Origin: Zychaea mexicana
Lineage: Eukaryota; Mucoromycota; Mucoromycetes; Mucorales; Lichtheimiaceae
Direction of reading: 5' to 3'
Assembly (NCBI RefSeq): GCF_025766255.1
Contig: NW_026516697.1
Coordinates: 310,001-374,000, forward strand
DNA: 64,000 nt
In this document: positions 22,217 to 34,000 of the stretch, one piece after another
Layout of the letters: the number at the start of each line of letters is the position of its first letter
Numbering within the stretch: position 1 is the first letter of the stretch
Position numbers and translations under genes: made by a program
Notes under the pieces: model-generated
What the model was told of the DNA's origin: nothing
What the model saw: only the letters and a program-made list of their open reading frames with translations
Database searches by the model: none

Positions 22217-24346
22217 CTACTCTTTTCTTCTGGAAAGATACTTTGCTGGGTTGAGTTGCATGCTGACGACAAATGTAACTGCTGCGACACAACCTAAAAG
22301 GATCCAGCTGAGATGGGCGCGGATAACAAATGGGAGCCAGACCGCCGCGATTGTCCTATATAACCATGTTCAGCGCTTCGAAATTCCAGATCAATCATAT
22401 ATCCATATTACTTACGAGGAATAGATGTAACCAGATGATGCAGGTCCCAGCGCGCGCATAGCACTCGAGCAACCTTAAAAAAATAACTTAGACTTCGAAA
22501 AATTTCCCTTCAAGTTCCCCTGAAAATACATACATTGTGAGAAAGCGTTGATAGCTCCCAAAGCATCCATGCGAGGCGCCGCATTGTTGACAAGGATGAT
22601 GGATCCTGTCATTGCCACCGTTTGACATAATGTTTTGAGTCCAATGCTCAGCAACAAGCCGGCAAAGAGCAACCATTTGCCGTCATCATCACCACTGTGC
22701 AAGTATCGCACGCAACCCTGCAACCCAAATACAAAAATACTGAGCAGCAACGATGCGCGGAACAAACGGACAGTGCCCAACCATCCGGTCAGACGGTGAT
22801 ACATGAAAAATTGCACGAACAGCGTGACCATGCCAGCAAAGGATAACGCTGTGCCGATTTCGTTTGAATTCAGTCCAAGACCACCAGTATCACGATCCGT
22901 TGCGGACCAGGTCGGGAAGAGCTCTAAATAGGATGGGAAAAATGGTGGAAAGAGAAGCGTGATGAGCATAAATTTATACATATTTAACCACATTTTAGTT
23001 CCGCATTATGAGTGCGAAGAATTACCATCGTAAAAGACGTTCTGGTAGGCTGCTAACCCGTATGTTACACAAACTGCTATAACTGCGGGTGTCAACGCGT
23101 CACGGAAAGATGCCGATGATGGCTTCGGATCCAAATTAGACTGGTCATTGTTTGCGCCAAATGTTTGATAACCACTTTCTGCTTCCTCAGTTAAAAGTCT
23201 TTCTTCTTCGCCTCCCTCTTCGTCTTCCTGCTGCGATATCAGGGATTCCTTCTTTCGAATCAGCGTTTCCTCCAAAAGCAAAAAGCCGGCAATCCAACCA
23301 ACAGTCGCGATACATGATGCAACAAAGCATGGTAGAAAGTATGGGAACTCGGTTAGAAAGTCTGTGATAGGACCTCCACGTCCAAAAACGGCCGGGTATT
23401 TTCGCACTGGTTCCGATAAATAGCCTAAGTAATATATGCCTAGTTGTGAATATGCTGCATACTATGATTTCACACTAAGCTCATCGAGCTTGATGACTGG
23501 TCTTTTTCTACCTCCAAGACTAGCACCCACAATACCGCCAAGGCCAAAGACGACCTGGAGCATCGAAAAGGCACGTGCTCTCTGTGTTTCCGAATATCCC
23601 ATGCTCAATTCTGATACCATGCTCTTCAACACCGCAATATTGTTGTCCTGTTTGATTTCGATCAGTTAAACTATCCATTCATCTTATAACGTATCCCTAC
23701 AGGTCCCAATAGCACGTACCAACAATCCAGACAAAATTTTGGTGCACAGGGCCCATGCGTACGTCTTTGATAATCCAAATGATATACTACTAATGATACC
23801 AACAGCTAAACCGAGCAGGACGACTGGGCGTCTTCCAATTCTATCCGAGATCATTCCGATCGGCATCGCTAATAGTTACATTTGCATTGCTTCAGTGCAA
23901 CATTTTCTTTTTATCTTTTCTCTAGGAAAACTACATCGTATACGATCTCCGTTTTCCGTTCATCCATACCTGATGCAAGTTGCGAGATAGCGAATGCTGA
24001 CGTGATTAAGCTTACATAATATCCAATATCCGTGTCCTTCCCAACATGGAAATCACGAACCATCTAGCGTATCCATCATTGTTAGACATGTGTGTAACAG
24101 TCAAATAAGGTGGGGACACACTTACAAAGTAGATAAATGGAACATGAATGCTAAAGCTGATAGGTTCCTATAAGCAATATTGTTAGAGACGAGAACTCTA
24201 TGCATATATGCGTCTATACCACAACGGGGCTTCCTGCGATCTTTGTAGATCTCGAAATCGTAAAGTACGAATTGTACACTTACTGCAAATCGCACTGCAC
24301 AGATGAGGAAAAGCTGTCGGACTGGCAACGGCTTTTCAGAGTCCAT
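22217..24346 (-). CDS. Major facilitator superfamily transporter (YCR023C / ZIFL-like)
   Basis: Nine exons: 24346-24284, 24167-24126, 24063-23970, 23868-23720, 23647-23512, 23424-23026, 22923-22534, 22473-22416 and 22355-22217; phases agree, 489 residues. Twelve hydrophobic segments are expected; the MFS signature loop is present after helix 2 (MPIGMISDRIGRRPVVLLG). NIAVLKSMVSEL and GGIVGASLGGYLSEPVRKYP are typical of the fungal and plant branch containing yeast YCR023C and zinc-induced facilitator-like carriers. A hydrophilic Glu-rich loop (about residues 220-260) separates the two halves. The acceptor before ELFPTWSATDRDTGGLG was chosen over a read-through frame because it restores family sequence. 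The substrate cannot be told from sequence. Confidence 0.85.
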
Positions 24347-25862
24347 AGTTATTGTTTATTTCCAAATAGTTAGAAACCAGCAAAACAACGGCAACTCAAA
24401 CAAATTAAACTTGCAAGAGCAAGAGGAAGAGATGCGCAAAAAAAATAAAGTCCTGCTGACATCGATGATGGGAGATAGGAACAAAGGCAGCTGATTCCGA
24501 TAGGCTCGGAGAAGGAGATAAGTAAAATTCAATCAACAAATATACCAGCATGTTTTGCACCAGGCGTATTAGCGACGGGTAAACTTTGCCTCTTTTTCTG
24601 TCGCTGTTATAAGGGAGGAGTGATGTGTAATACTGTAAATACACCTCTTGGATTATACTACTTTGACTGTCGCGCAGCAAGTATTTAAGTCTTCTTAACT
24701 GACACTTCGATACCTATCAGCGGAAAAAAAAACTCTGTGTAATCTTGATGTTACACGAATTACTCACCTGTCTCTGATGTGCTCACATTAGGATGTTATA
24801 ACGTAAAAAATTTGGTAGAAAGTATAAGACACTGTTTTAAAACTCGATTTTCTGTAAATGTTAATGTTTATGGACGTATGCACACAAGACGACATTGTTG
24901 CTTTTGACCCAGGACTAGCAACAGTCTGTTGGGGACCCATTGAAGAATCGAGCCCCGTGGGAAGTCTCTGCACTATAGTATAAGAGCGATTCATTTCCAG
25001 CAGCTTCTTTATCTCAATTTGGGTGCAAGATCAGGAGTGCTTGTTTTCCAAGTATTAGGCATATAATATGGCTGCTCCGCTTTGACCACAGGCTACTGTA
25101 TAACCCGATAAACACTCGTAATAAAAGAATATATTAAATTCGGTATACAGAAGGTTTGGCAGTTCTTCGTAACGCGGAACTGATGCGATTTGTGCATAAA
25201 AAGCAAGAGGAAGCCCATCAGTAGAACTAATTATATTGTTCTTGTCATATATGCAATGATACGCTGTTTTAAAGTATTCGTCCTTTGTAACCTCATGTAA
25301 GAGATGTGGACAGTTGTTACTGATTACGTATTGACCCCATCGTCAGGTTTTTGTGTCCTCTCACTTCACTCACTTTCAATCGTGAAAAATGGACTCCACT
25401 TTCAATACCAGTCGTGCTTGACGACTTGGATTAATTCAAATCGTCCAGTACCACTTTGGCCAATTAAAGTGTTCGGATGTTTAATACTTTGTTGCGATCG
25501 ATAGTCAAACGCTCAATAATCGTTGGAAGTGTGACAAACGATATGACATCGTTCATATCAATGATGTTATAACCAGTGTCTATCCGACTTAAGTATCGCG
25601 CATCACTTAGTTTGTAGAGAGGGTGCATACGTCGTGCATACTCAATCGATTTGTGTTTATTTATGATATGATTTTGTCGCAGTCGTTCCAAATTGCTTTC
25701 GCAGAATTGATAACATATATACTTCGCTATTATTTCATCTCATAACCATGACAATCAATACCTGACAGCAATAGAAGAGACAGAATAGTATATAAATATC
25801 ATTGCTCTACAGTATCTCGCTCTGCTTTGTCCTTTGTTTAAATCTATATCACTATTAGCACC
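24347..25862. other. Intergenic, no supported gene
   Basis: Upstream flank of the MFS gene and AT-rich DNA. A 75-codon minus-strand frame (25464-25691, containing TLPTIIERLTIDRNKVLNI) has a faint LRR look and could be a scrap of another F-box/LRR gene, but this is too weak to call. Confidence 0.4.
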
Positions 25863-27370
25863 ATGTTAACCAAAACAGGAGAAGAGCTACCTGAGGATTA
25901 AACCATAGCATTAGAAACAACGACGATGGCACGCCCGGAGGCATCACGGAGAACGATGATTCCAACGACCTCCTTCATGTATCTCGACTTGGGTCCTTAT
26001 CATGGGAGCTTCTGCAATTAGTTATTTCACACTTAGCATTTTCCCAATGTATCGTCTTTTCCAGAGTTAGTCGTAGGATGTATTCGCTGGTCCTGGAATA
26101 CCCTCAGCTAGTGCGCGCACTATCTAATGAAGGCTATCGTTATGAGCTGAGCAAGATGCTACCAACACATCAGCCGTACATTGATGCATCCAGCGTAAAG
26201 TATCTCGGTCTGACCACGAATCGTCAACTCTCGTTGCAGAATCGAGCAGATGCGACTACTTAGAAACACGGGATGTGGTCTATTGAAGAAGGTTAGAGCT
26301 AGCATTAAATGCATCAACAGTTTTTGTACTGACATTAGTCCCATACAAGAATAGCCGACATCGAACTGTTTTGTATATCAGACGATCATTCATGGCTCAA
26401 AAATCTGATCAAAAAGGCTTCACGCATTCTCACCCATCTCAAGCTAGTCACTGCACTAGATCCACTTATAATTACCATTGGTCATGCTGTCAACTATAAC
26501 CTGGTCAACTTTCTGAATTTGAAGCATCTTTCTTTCTCAACAATGATAGCACTTGCCTGTCGCGACAGTAACGCACATCAAGTACAGTATCGTTAGTGGC
26601 CGCGACATCCGCGCGATTAAGACAATCATATACGAACAGGGTCCAACTGAAAGTTTTTCGACATAAGAAATTAAATCATTTTTATCTCAAATCTGATGCT
26701 GTCGTAACTACTTCGAAACTACGGATACTCAACTGCATCCCAAACATTCGAAATATCACATTCGACGGTTATCTTCACATACGCTACTTCAACAATTATA
26801 CAAAAGATTGTTCGCCGACTATCCAGGACTATAATCGATCAACTAATTCAAAGGTTACCATTCAACTTTGATTAATGAGCTATCATAAATGCTATTGTGA
26901 CAAATATTTTTGTCAAGAGTATATTCAGCAACAGTTGAGAATATTAAGGGCAACCGCAACATAGAACTCTCATGTCATTATTAGGAGGTTTCAAATTACT
27001 GGCCTTGATGAGCATGTGAAAGAGTATTCTCAGACAATTTTGGTTCTTTGTCATAAAACTTTGACCAGCGTTGATCTTGACACAGTGTGGTGCATTAAAC
27101 CCAACTTGATGACAACTTTCGAGTACCCAGCGCTGCGGGAATTGACGGCCAGATGCGTATTTTCGCCTAATCGACCCGTTACAAAACAGCACCACAAAAC
27201 ATGTAACACACACTTTCACAACTGGTTCCGGCATCTTGACAAGAATTGAGCTGACAGCCATGCGTATTAATACAAGGATGCCACAGAACTCGCTTTCGCT
27301 TCCACACTTGAAGCAAGTCAGATTTATCGAGTGCAGGGGCTATACCAAGTCAGAGCTGGTAAACTTTTAA
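25863..27370 (+). pseudogene. Broken F-box/LRR paralogue
   Basis: Starts with an ATG (MLTKTGEELPED then stop), after which the frame shifts to a good F-box: SWELLQLVISHLAFSQCIVF, then SRRMYSLVLEYPQLVRALSN, corresponding to ILHKIFSHLTFRDC and ILKWPRLVHTLSN in the intact gene at 9.3-11.1 kb. That frame stops at 26263. Further pieces follow in other frames: ELFCISDDHSWLKNLIKK near 26360, CIPNIRNITFDGYLHIRYF near 26750, and LPHLKQVRFIECRGY near 27300, the usual last repeat. Multiple stops and frame changes indicate an inactive copy. It is divergent enough from the intact gene to be an old duplication rather than a recent one. Confidence 0.75.
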
Positions 27371-28092
27371 GCACAATTTTATGAAACGCTTATTGTTCAA
27401 ACATAGTGCAATGAAGCTAGAGAATGTATATCATCAATGGTATCTTTGTAAATTTGACAGACGATCTATCTCCAAAAACGTACTAGTTGTAACTGATAAA
27501 AAACTTCTTCTCTGATAAGCGAAGAACTTTACTTTTATTAATGCTAACAAATTTTACTAGGAGCAGATATAAGTACCAACAAGCTGGAAAGTTCTGTGAC
27601 TCGTTCATAATGTACTACATACGAAAAAAGATCGCCATCAGCTTTAAGGTGCAGCATTTCTTTTAAATTTAGTACAGGTGTCTTCGAAGGCCACAACGAT
27701 ATCCTGATATCTTCTTTTTCATTTTCCAAGTCTCTCTTTTACTATACTCAATATTCGAACACAGAAGGAGAATCATTTCCCCGAAAAACGCGCATCCAAA
27801 CAGATGTGCATGACTCGCTACCCCAAATTCGAAAAAATAACAAACAAAAAGGTAGAAAAAGGTTAAAACAACTGTCTTGATGTAACCAAGTTACCAACAA
27901 GCTGTCGGCAGGAGGAGTTTATCTCACTTTTATCGATGCACGTTTATAACCTTTTTACTTCGAACTTCAAACCCCTTGTCGAAGTTATATGTAGGCAAAA
28001 CGGCGACGGAACAACAGCTCCGGTCACACCGAACAAGCTGAGCTTGGGAGCCAACTCGAGTTCCACATATGCCTCTGTTTTAAGAATCTTAC
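27371..28092. other. Upstream region of the IP3-receptor-like gene
   Basis: No gene supported. A plus-strand ATG frame (27936-28133) lies in the presumed leader and overlaps the channel's start in another frame; it could act as an upstream ORF if transcribed. A 61-codon minus-strand frame at 27544-27729 has no recognised domain. Confidence 0.4.
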
Positions 28093-31000
28093 ATGTCCAA
28101 GAACAGCGATCTCCTCCTCTGCATTGGGGATGAGATTTGTTTATATGATGAAGAAGGCAATGAACTGATCGCCGAAGATCCTTTGGAAACCCGCGCCTGT
28201 GCAAGACGAGTGTCTGGTCTCGATCCCACTCTCAAAGCAGAGTCCATTGGCACGCGCATCTTTCGAGTCGAACCACAGCAATCGTATTCTGAGCAACGAG
28301 CACTCGAACAGTTTATTGGAGATGAGGAGGAGCGAGATGCTCTATACTATGAGGGCTCACCAGATGAGCTGATTGAGCTCAGTGTTTTGGAGGCCAAAGT
28401 GACCAAGGAGCGGGCGCAGAACGAAACCGAAAAGCGGAGACTGCATGGTACACCGGTCCTTTATGGCGAAGTGATCCAGCTATACAATGCACACTTTAAA
28501 AAATACCTGACGGTGACGGGCCAGACTTGCAAATCGGACGTTTCGCATCTGCAGGTTAACTTGTCTAAGGATGTGGTCGGCTACTTTCGTATTGTGCCCC
28601 GCTACCGTATTCGTGTCGACGGCGAACCTGTGCGCCTGGGTGACACTGTGGCAATAAAGTGTCTGCGGCCAGAAGGATTCTTAAATGTCGGCACCAAGGC
28701 GCTGCACTCGGGTGTGTTTAGCGCTGATTACTATGAAGTGTTTACGCATAGCCAAATATCGTCATGGACCCTGAGGTGTCATCGCTCGTCCCAAAGCTTA
28801 ACAGATACAAGTAATACAAAGTGCATCAATGCTGGTCAATATATCCGCTTCTACCATAAGGAAATGGAGGGTTACTTGGAGTCATCTGTACTACGACGGT
28901 AAATGATAATTTGGTTGCATTATAGGAAGAAGAAAGACTTGAACAAACTGGGTAGCAGACTAGTAACACTTAAGCGAATTAGGGACAAAAATGGTGTGCG
29001 ATTGACAAAGCATATTATCAATCCACTTGATCCCAAGGAAACGGATTCACCATTGGCGTTTTGGGAGGTAAATTTTTCCATATTAAGTTACACGCACAGA
29101 CCGTTTACTTAAATTTAACCAACAATGTATGCATAGATTGAGAACGCCGATCCTTCGGATGGTTCTAAGGTGCAGTGGAAGCGATCAATTCGCATTCGGC
29201 ATGCAGCATCGCGCGCATACCTCTACATTGACTCCAACAACGTCAGCATTGATATGAACACGCACAAGGTCACGTTTTCATTTGGTCTGGTAAAAAATCC
29301 AAAGCGCGTGGATGCCAACAACGATGCTACCTTGTTCAAGTTCTTGCCCGTCTCAACAGATTCGCAACGCTCGGGCGTACCCTTTGGCTCATTTGTCCGT
29401 ATACAACATGTGCTTACCAAATGTTGGATGCATGCTGCAGCAGACGAAGAGCTTCGATCATCAACATCACCAGTGCCAATGGCATTTACATTAGCCCCAG
29501 ATCCACTAGAACGAGGTACCGGAGGCAGTGATTTGCCTGCTGACCCAACAGAAGCTTCACATAACCCAGCAGCATCAGTGCCCGACCGATACTACACCAC
29601 CGATCCGAATCTTTCAGACCAATTACAACAGAGCCGACTTGCCACTCCCACATATCAAGTTACTGCTTCGCAAGACTTTTATTACCACGACTGCTTTTCC
29701 ATTACTCTCGTCAGCAACCGACTGACGGATACTTTCAATGTGGTCAACGAGTTCTTGCCCCAGTTGCAGTGGTTCTTGTGTAAGGATAGGTCGTTTGTCT
29801 TGGAGAGTGGAAGCCGTTTTCCAATATCTACAGAGGAATATAAAGTGATGAGCAACATTTTGGTACGTGCGACTGTTTAAATGGTGTGAAAGGTGCTACC
29901 ATCAGCCATTCCACTAAAGAATATTTGCAGAATGCTCTTGTCAGATTTTGTACGAACAGCAAAGAAACGGATCCGTCGCTTCGTGTTGGACTGCCGGACG
30001 AATGTAAGGGTTTTACATGATTTATCGTGCTCATCATCATGCTTGCTGACTTTTTTTTTTGTATTGCTACAGATCACCAAGCATTGCTACGTGATATCGG
30101 TTTAATCGAAACAGTAATCAATATGATTCAAATACCGTTCGATCTTGCCAAACGGTATGAAGTGCGATCCTCATTGGGTTATGATACGACAGTCAAACAA
30201 GAAGGTGCAAAAGAAGATGCAGTATCTATTGTCAGTTTGCACGATGGCAGTGAAGAACGTTTGAAGGAGATTCTTGCACTTTGCTACAATGTGTTGCGCA
30301 TATTTTTGATCGGCAGTTACGAAGAAGATCAACAACTCGCTCGGAACCAACACCACATCATCCAAGTTGCAGGGGATGCGGGAATCGAACTGTTTATGCG
30401 CCATTTGACGTGTGGCGTTGGTGCAACTGACATGGTGGTCCGTCTACTTCAAAACAACAGCAGCGTGATTGAAGCGATTTCAGGAGCACGCCCACACACG
30501 GTCGGTATTCTGGTCAATCTCGCCACGGAAAAGACGCGGGCATTCATCCGACGTCTTGTGCGTTGTGATGATGGCTATATCAGCGAAACAAAACAAGACT
30601 ACGAGGCAGCTAGTGGACTTGATTTGCTCAGCACACTTTGCCATACGGATAAACAGGGATCGCTGACATATCACCGCGATTATATCTCGGCACGTTTGTT
30701 TTCGGTAGAGAATTGCTTGCTTCAGATGCGGATGGCACAAGAAGAAATAATACCAGGAGAGAATGTTGACAGCGGTTACGTAGTAACGGCATCCACGGTG
30801 GAGATCAATTTTCTCCATGACAACGGCGCCTGGCGTAACCTAGAAACTCTGTTGAGAGAGAATCAGGCGTCGGTTACTGTCTTTATCGAAAGTGCACTTC
30901 ATTTGGTGTATTCTGTCTCCTGGGGTACAAATGCAAAATCACTTGAGGCAATACGACGATGCATCGGCAAAGACGTCTGTCTGACATGTCTGGGTGACGT

Positions 31001-34000
31001 ACGGTTGCCAGACCAGATTCGCAGCAAGTTCTGTGATCTTTTAACAGGTACTCTAATATTACTACCGAAAAACCAACAAACTAAAACAAGTGCTCATCAT
31101 ATTTCTGCAGTTCTTTATATCGATGTTCCACCCTTCACTCAGGTGGTCTTGTCGGATTTTACCATGCAGTACGAGAATTTAGATGAATCCAACGACTATC
31201 CTAGTGGTGGTACGGGTAGTTTCGAGAGCAAATCGCCTGAATTTTTCGACCACCTGAAGCGATGGACGCTTGTTTTTCTTGATGATAAGCGACATCAGGT
31301 AAAGTTTGTTGTAGCCAGAGAATTAAAGCTATTAGCTTATTGTAAGCTGATCCTTTTTCTTTTGTAGTTCACTGCTGCAAAACATGAAGTGGAATTTCTG
31401 TCTTCTGTGCTAAAGATGATGCATGCGCAGCTCCGACTAGGCTTTTTTACCGACGATGATGATGTTAAACGTATATTTAGAGCACTCATTCTTGTTCTTG
31501 ACGGAAGAAGCGATGCACGGTTAGTACAAGACTCCCCCGATTTTAAAATGTTCATACATCACTTACTCGTGGTTGTTACTCATTGGTTGTTACTCAATAA
31601 GAAACGAGGAACACCTAAAGTCGATTAAATCTGATTCTGCAAGACGATGGTAAGAGAACAAAAGGTTGAATAGTAAACTTGGGTATCATTCTTCGGTTTG
31701 CTTATCACGAGAAATTGACTATCTAGGAAAGAGCGGTTTATCCTCACTGAGGAGACGCAGCCAGTAATGAATACCAAAATATTAATTTTGGAAATATTCG
31801 ACCTAATCTTTGATTTACGCTTGCATGTGCGGATGAAAAAGCTGGCTTCAAAGTGGAAAGCAATGGAAACGTAAGTGACTTATAGAGAGGATTGGAGGAT
31901 GATCAGAATATTTTGTCGATAAGAACATTTTGTTTTGTTTCTCAAACAGAAAGGTGGATAATGAACTCCAACACTCACCTCATGCGGCGTTAAATACGAT
32001 CTTCACTGAAACAATGCTACGACAGCGCGAAAATATCCTTATGCCTATTATCAAGGATATCTTGAAATACCAATATGCTCCTTTGAAGCGAATTGCTGCA
32101 ATTGTGATGCATCGCATATACAGTGACAGTGAGGGTTAGTAAAGAAATTTGTTGCAAAGAAAATGAAAAAAAAATTCATATGATGTGAACTTACACGATG
32201 TCCATTTGATCGTGCAACAGATCTCTTTAGCAAAGCCCAGCAGGTCTTGCTGCTTAGTCAACCACAGCATGTCTTTGTTTATCATGGAGTTAAAAAGCGA
32301 TTGGCACTACTTGGATCGTTTCTCTCTGTAGATCGGCTAGGCCCAACACATTTACCGCAGGTGGAAGCTATTGTTCGAGAATTAATTGATTTGTTCCGGG
32401 GCAAGACAATTGATTTCAATGACGAAGCAATCCAACTGGAGAACAACCAGCAAGATCAACGCAACATTTATTGTAAGGTCTTTACCAATCTGAGCGCTCA
32501 TTCCATGATCATACAGCTTTTGGGTGCACTCAAGGGATTACCAGCAAAGACATCGTCTTCCAGAGGAAGTCTTGCCTCAGAAGACCAACGAAGCTTGGAT
32601 TATCCTGACGAAGAATCGGCTTGCATAACTGCAATGAAGACGTGTTTGGAATTTTTCGACGAACTTGTCAAAGATGATAAAGATCTACAGGTAAAATTAA
32701 TGGTACACTTGGTGGCAAAAAAACAAAAACGAAATGCTTACGTATCTTTTTAGAGTCAACTAGTATTGGAAAACATCGATTTATTGATTGATGTTAGTGC
32801 ATTCAGTCCAATACTAGCGGCAACACTTTATCCAATATGCCAAAACAACCTGCATATCAGTATCCGCATCCGTGAAGAACATCTCCAGCGAATCTTGGAG
32901 CTCTCGCGTGGATTCCAGAAAGAGTATTTTTATCTACTCGTTGGGTTTATGAAAGCTCAAGGGAAATTGCTAAAGAAGCATCAGGACTGTGTAATGCGCT
33001 TTATCATGGAGAACCGCCAGTTGTACGTGCCGTTCGAATCCCACATAGATTTAAAGGCTACTGACCGAATGGACTATTGTATATCATTGATGGATCTTTT
33101 GGCGGTGTGTGGTCAAGGTGGAAATACTTTTGGACAATCGGTAAGGTTGAATATATAAGAAAAGATAATACATCGATGAACAGTAACTTAACTGTAGCCC
33201 ACCTTGTTAGTTTGCCCGTACAATCCTTGGATTAAGAGATATCACAGCTGTGATTGAAGATCCAGATGCGCCTCTTGGGCTCAAAGCTGGCGTTTTTCGG
33301 TTCTTTGTGTCGATATACTTGGATAATACCGAGGTACTATCTAACAATGTCCCTGTGAGCGACGAAGCAAGCATACGCACATTGATGAAGACGGTGTACC
33401 GCGAAATGATTGAGGCGAGACACAAGAATACGGATCCAGAGACCATGGATTATGTTTACAATGGCCTGCTTGTCTTTCTGCGGTCTATTTTCGAATATCA
33501 TCTCAGCGTCGAAACATCTGTGGATGAAACGCTTTATCTACTCTGTCCGCAGCTGGTGGATCTTACAGTCGATCTGATGGCGACGGCTCCAGAAGGAACT
33601 GCTCTCAACCATACGTTAGCATGTCTCGATAGCATGATCAATGTGGCTGGCTTCAGAGGATCGGTGGATCCTGCCGAACTACGCGTCAAGCTACGAGAAG
33701 CCATGGTGGAAAGAAGCAAACCAAGCACTGCAGTTGCCAAAATTCGACCATTGGATTCTATTAATACAAAGTTTCAAGGATTTATTCGGGCTGTTATGGC
33801 TCACAAAGATGTACGGCATCTGATGGAATCGGAGTTTAAGCGGCTTGGTATGTTGATCTTAAGCAGTGAAGGCTATTGTGGGATATCATCTAGAACACGT
33901 GCTAACTGTTAGAAAATTCGATTAGGATTTCATTTCAACCTTTCAGTGAGAGGGTCGGACCAGGATGTCAAATCGCTCATTGATTATCTTTCCATGACAA

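Noticed and set aside
27936..28133. ATG frame overlapping the start of the IP3R-like gene, considered as an alternative N-terminus
   Set aside because: It is in another frame, and IP3-receptor N-termini begin just before the LLxCIGDxxxLY segment, which the 28093 ATG supplies. At most it is an upstream ORF.
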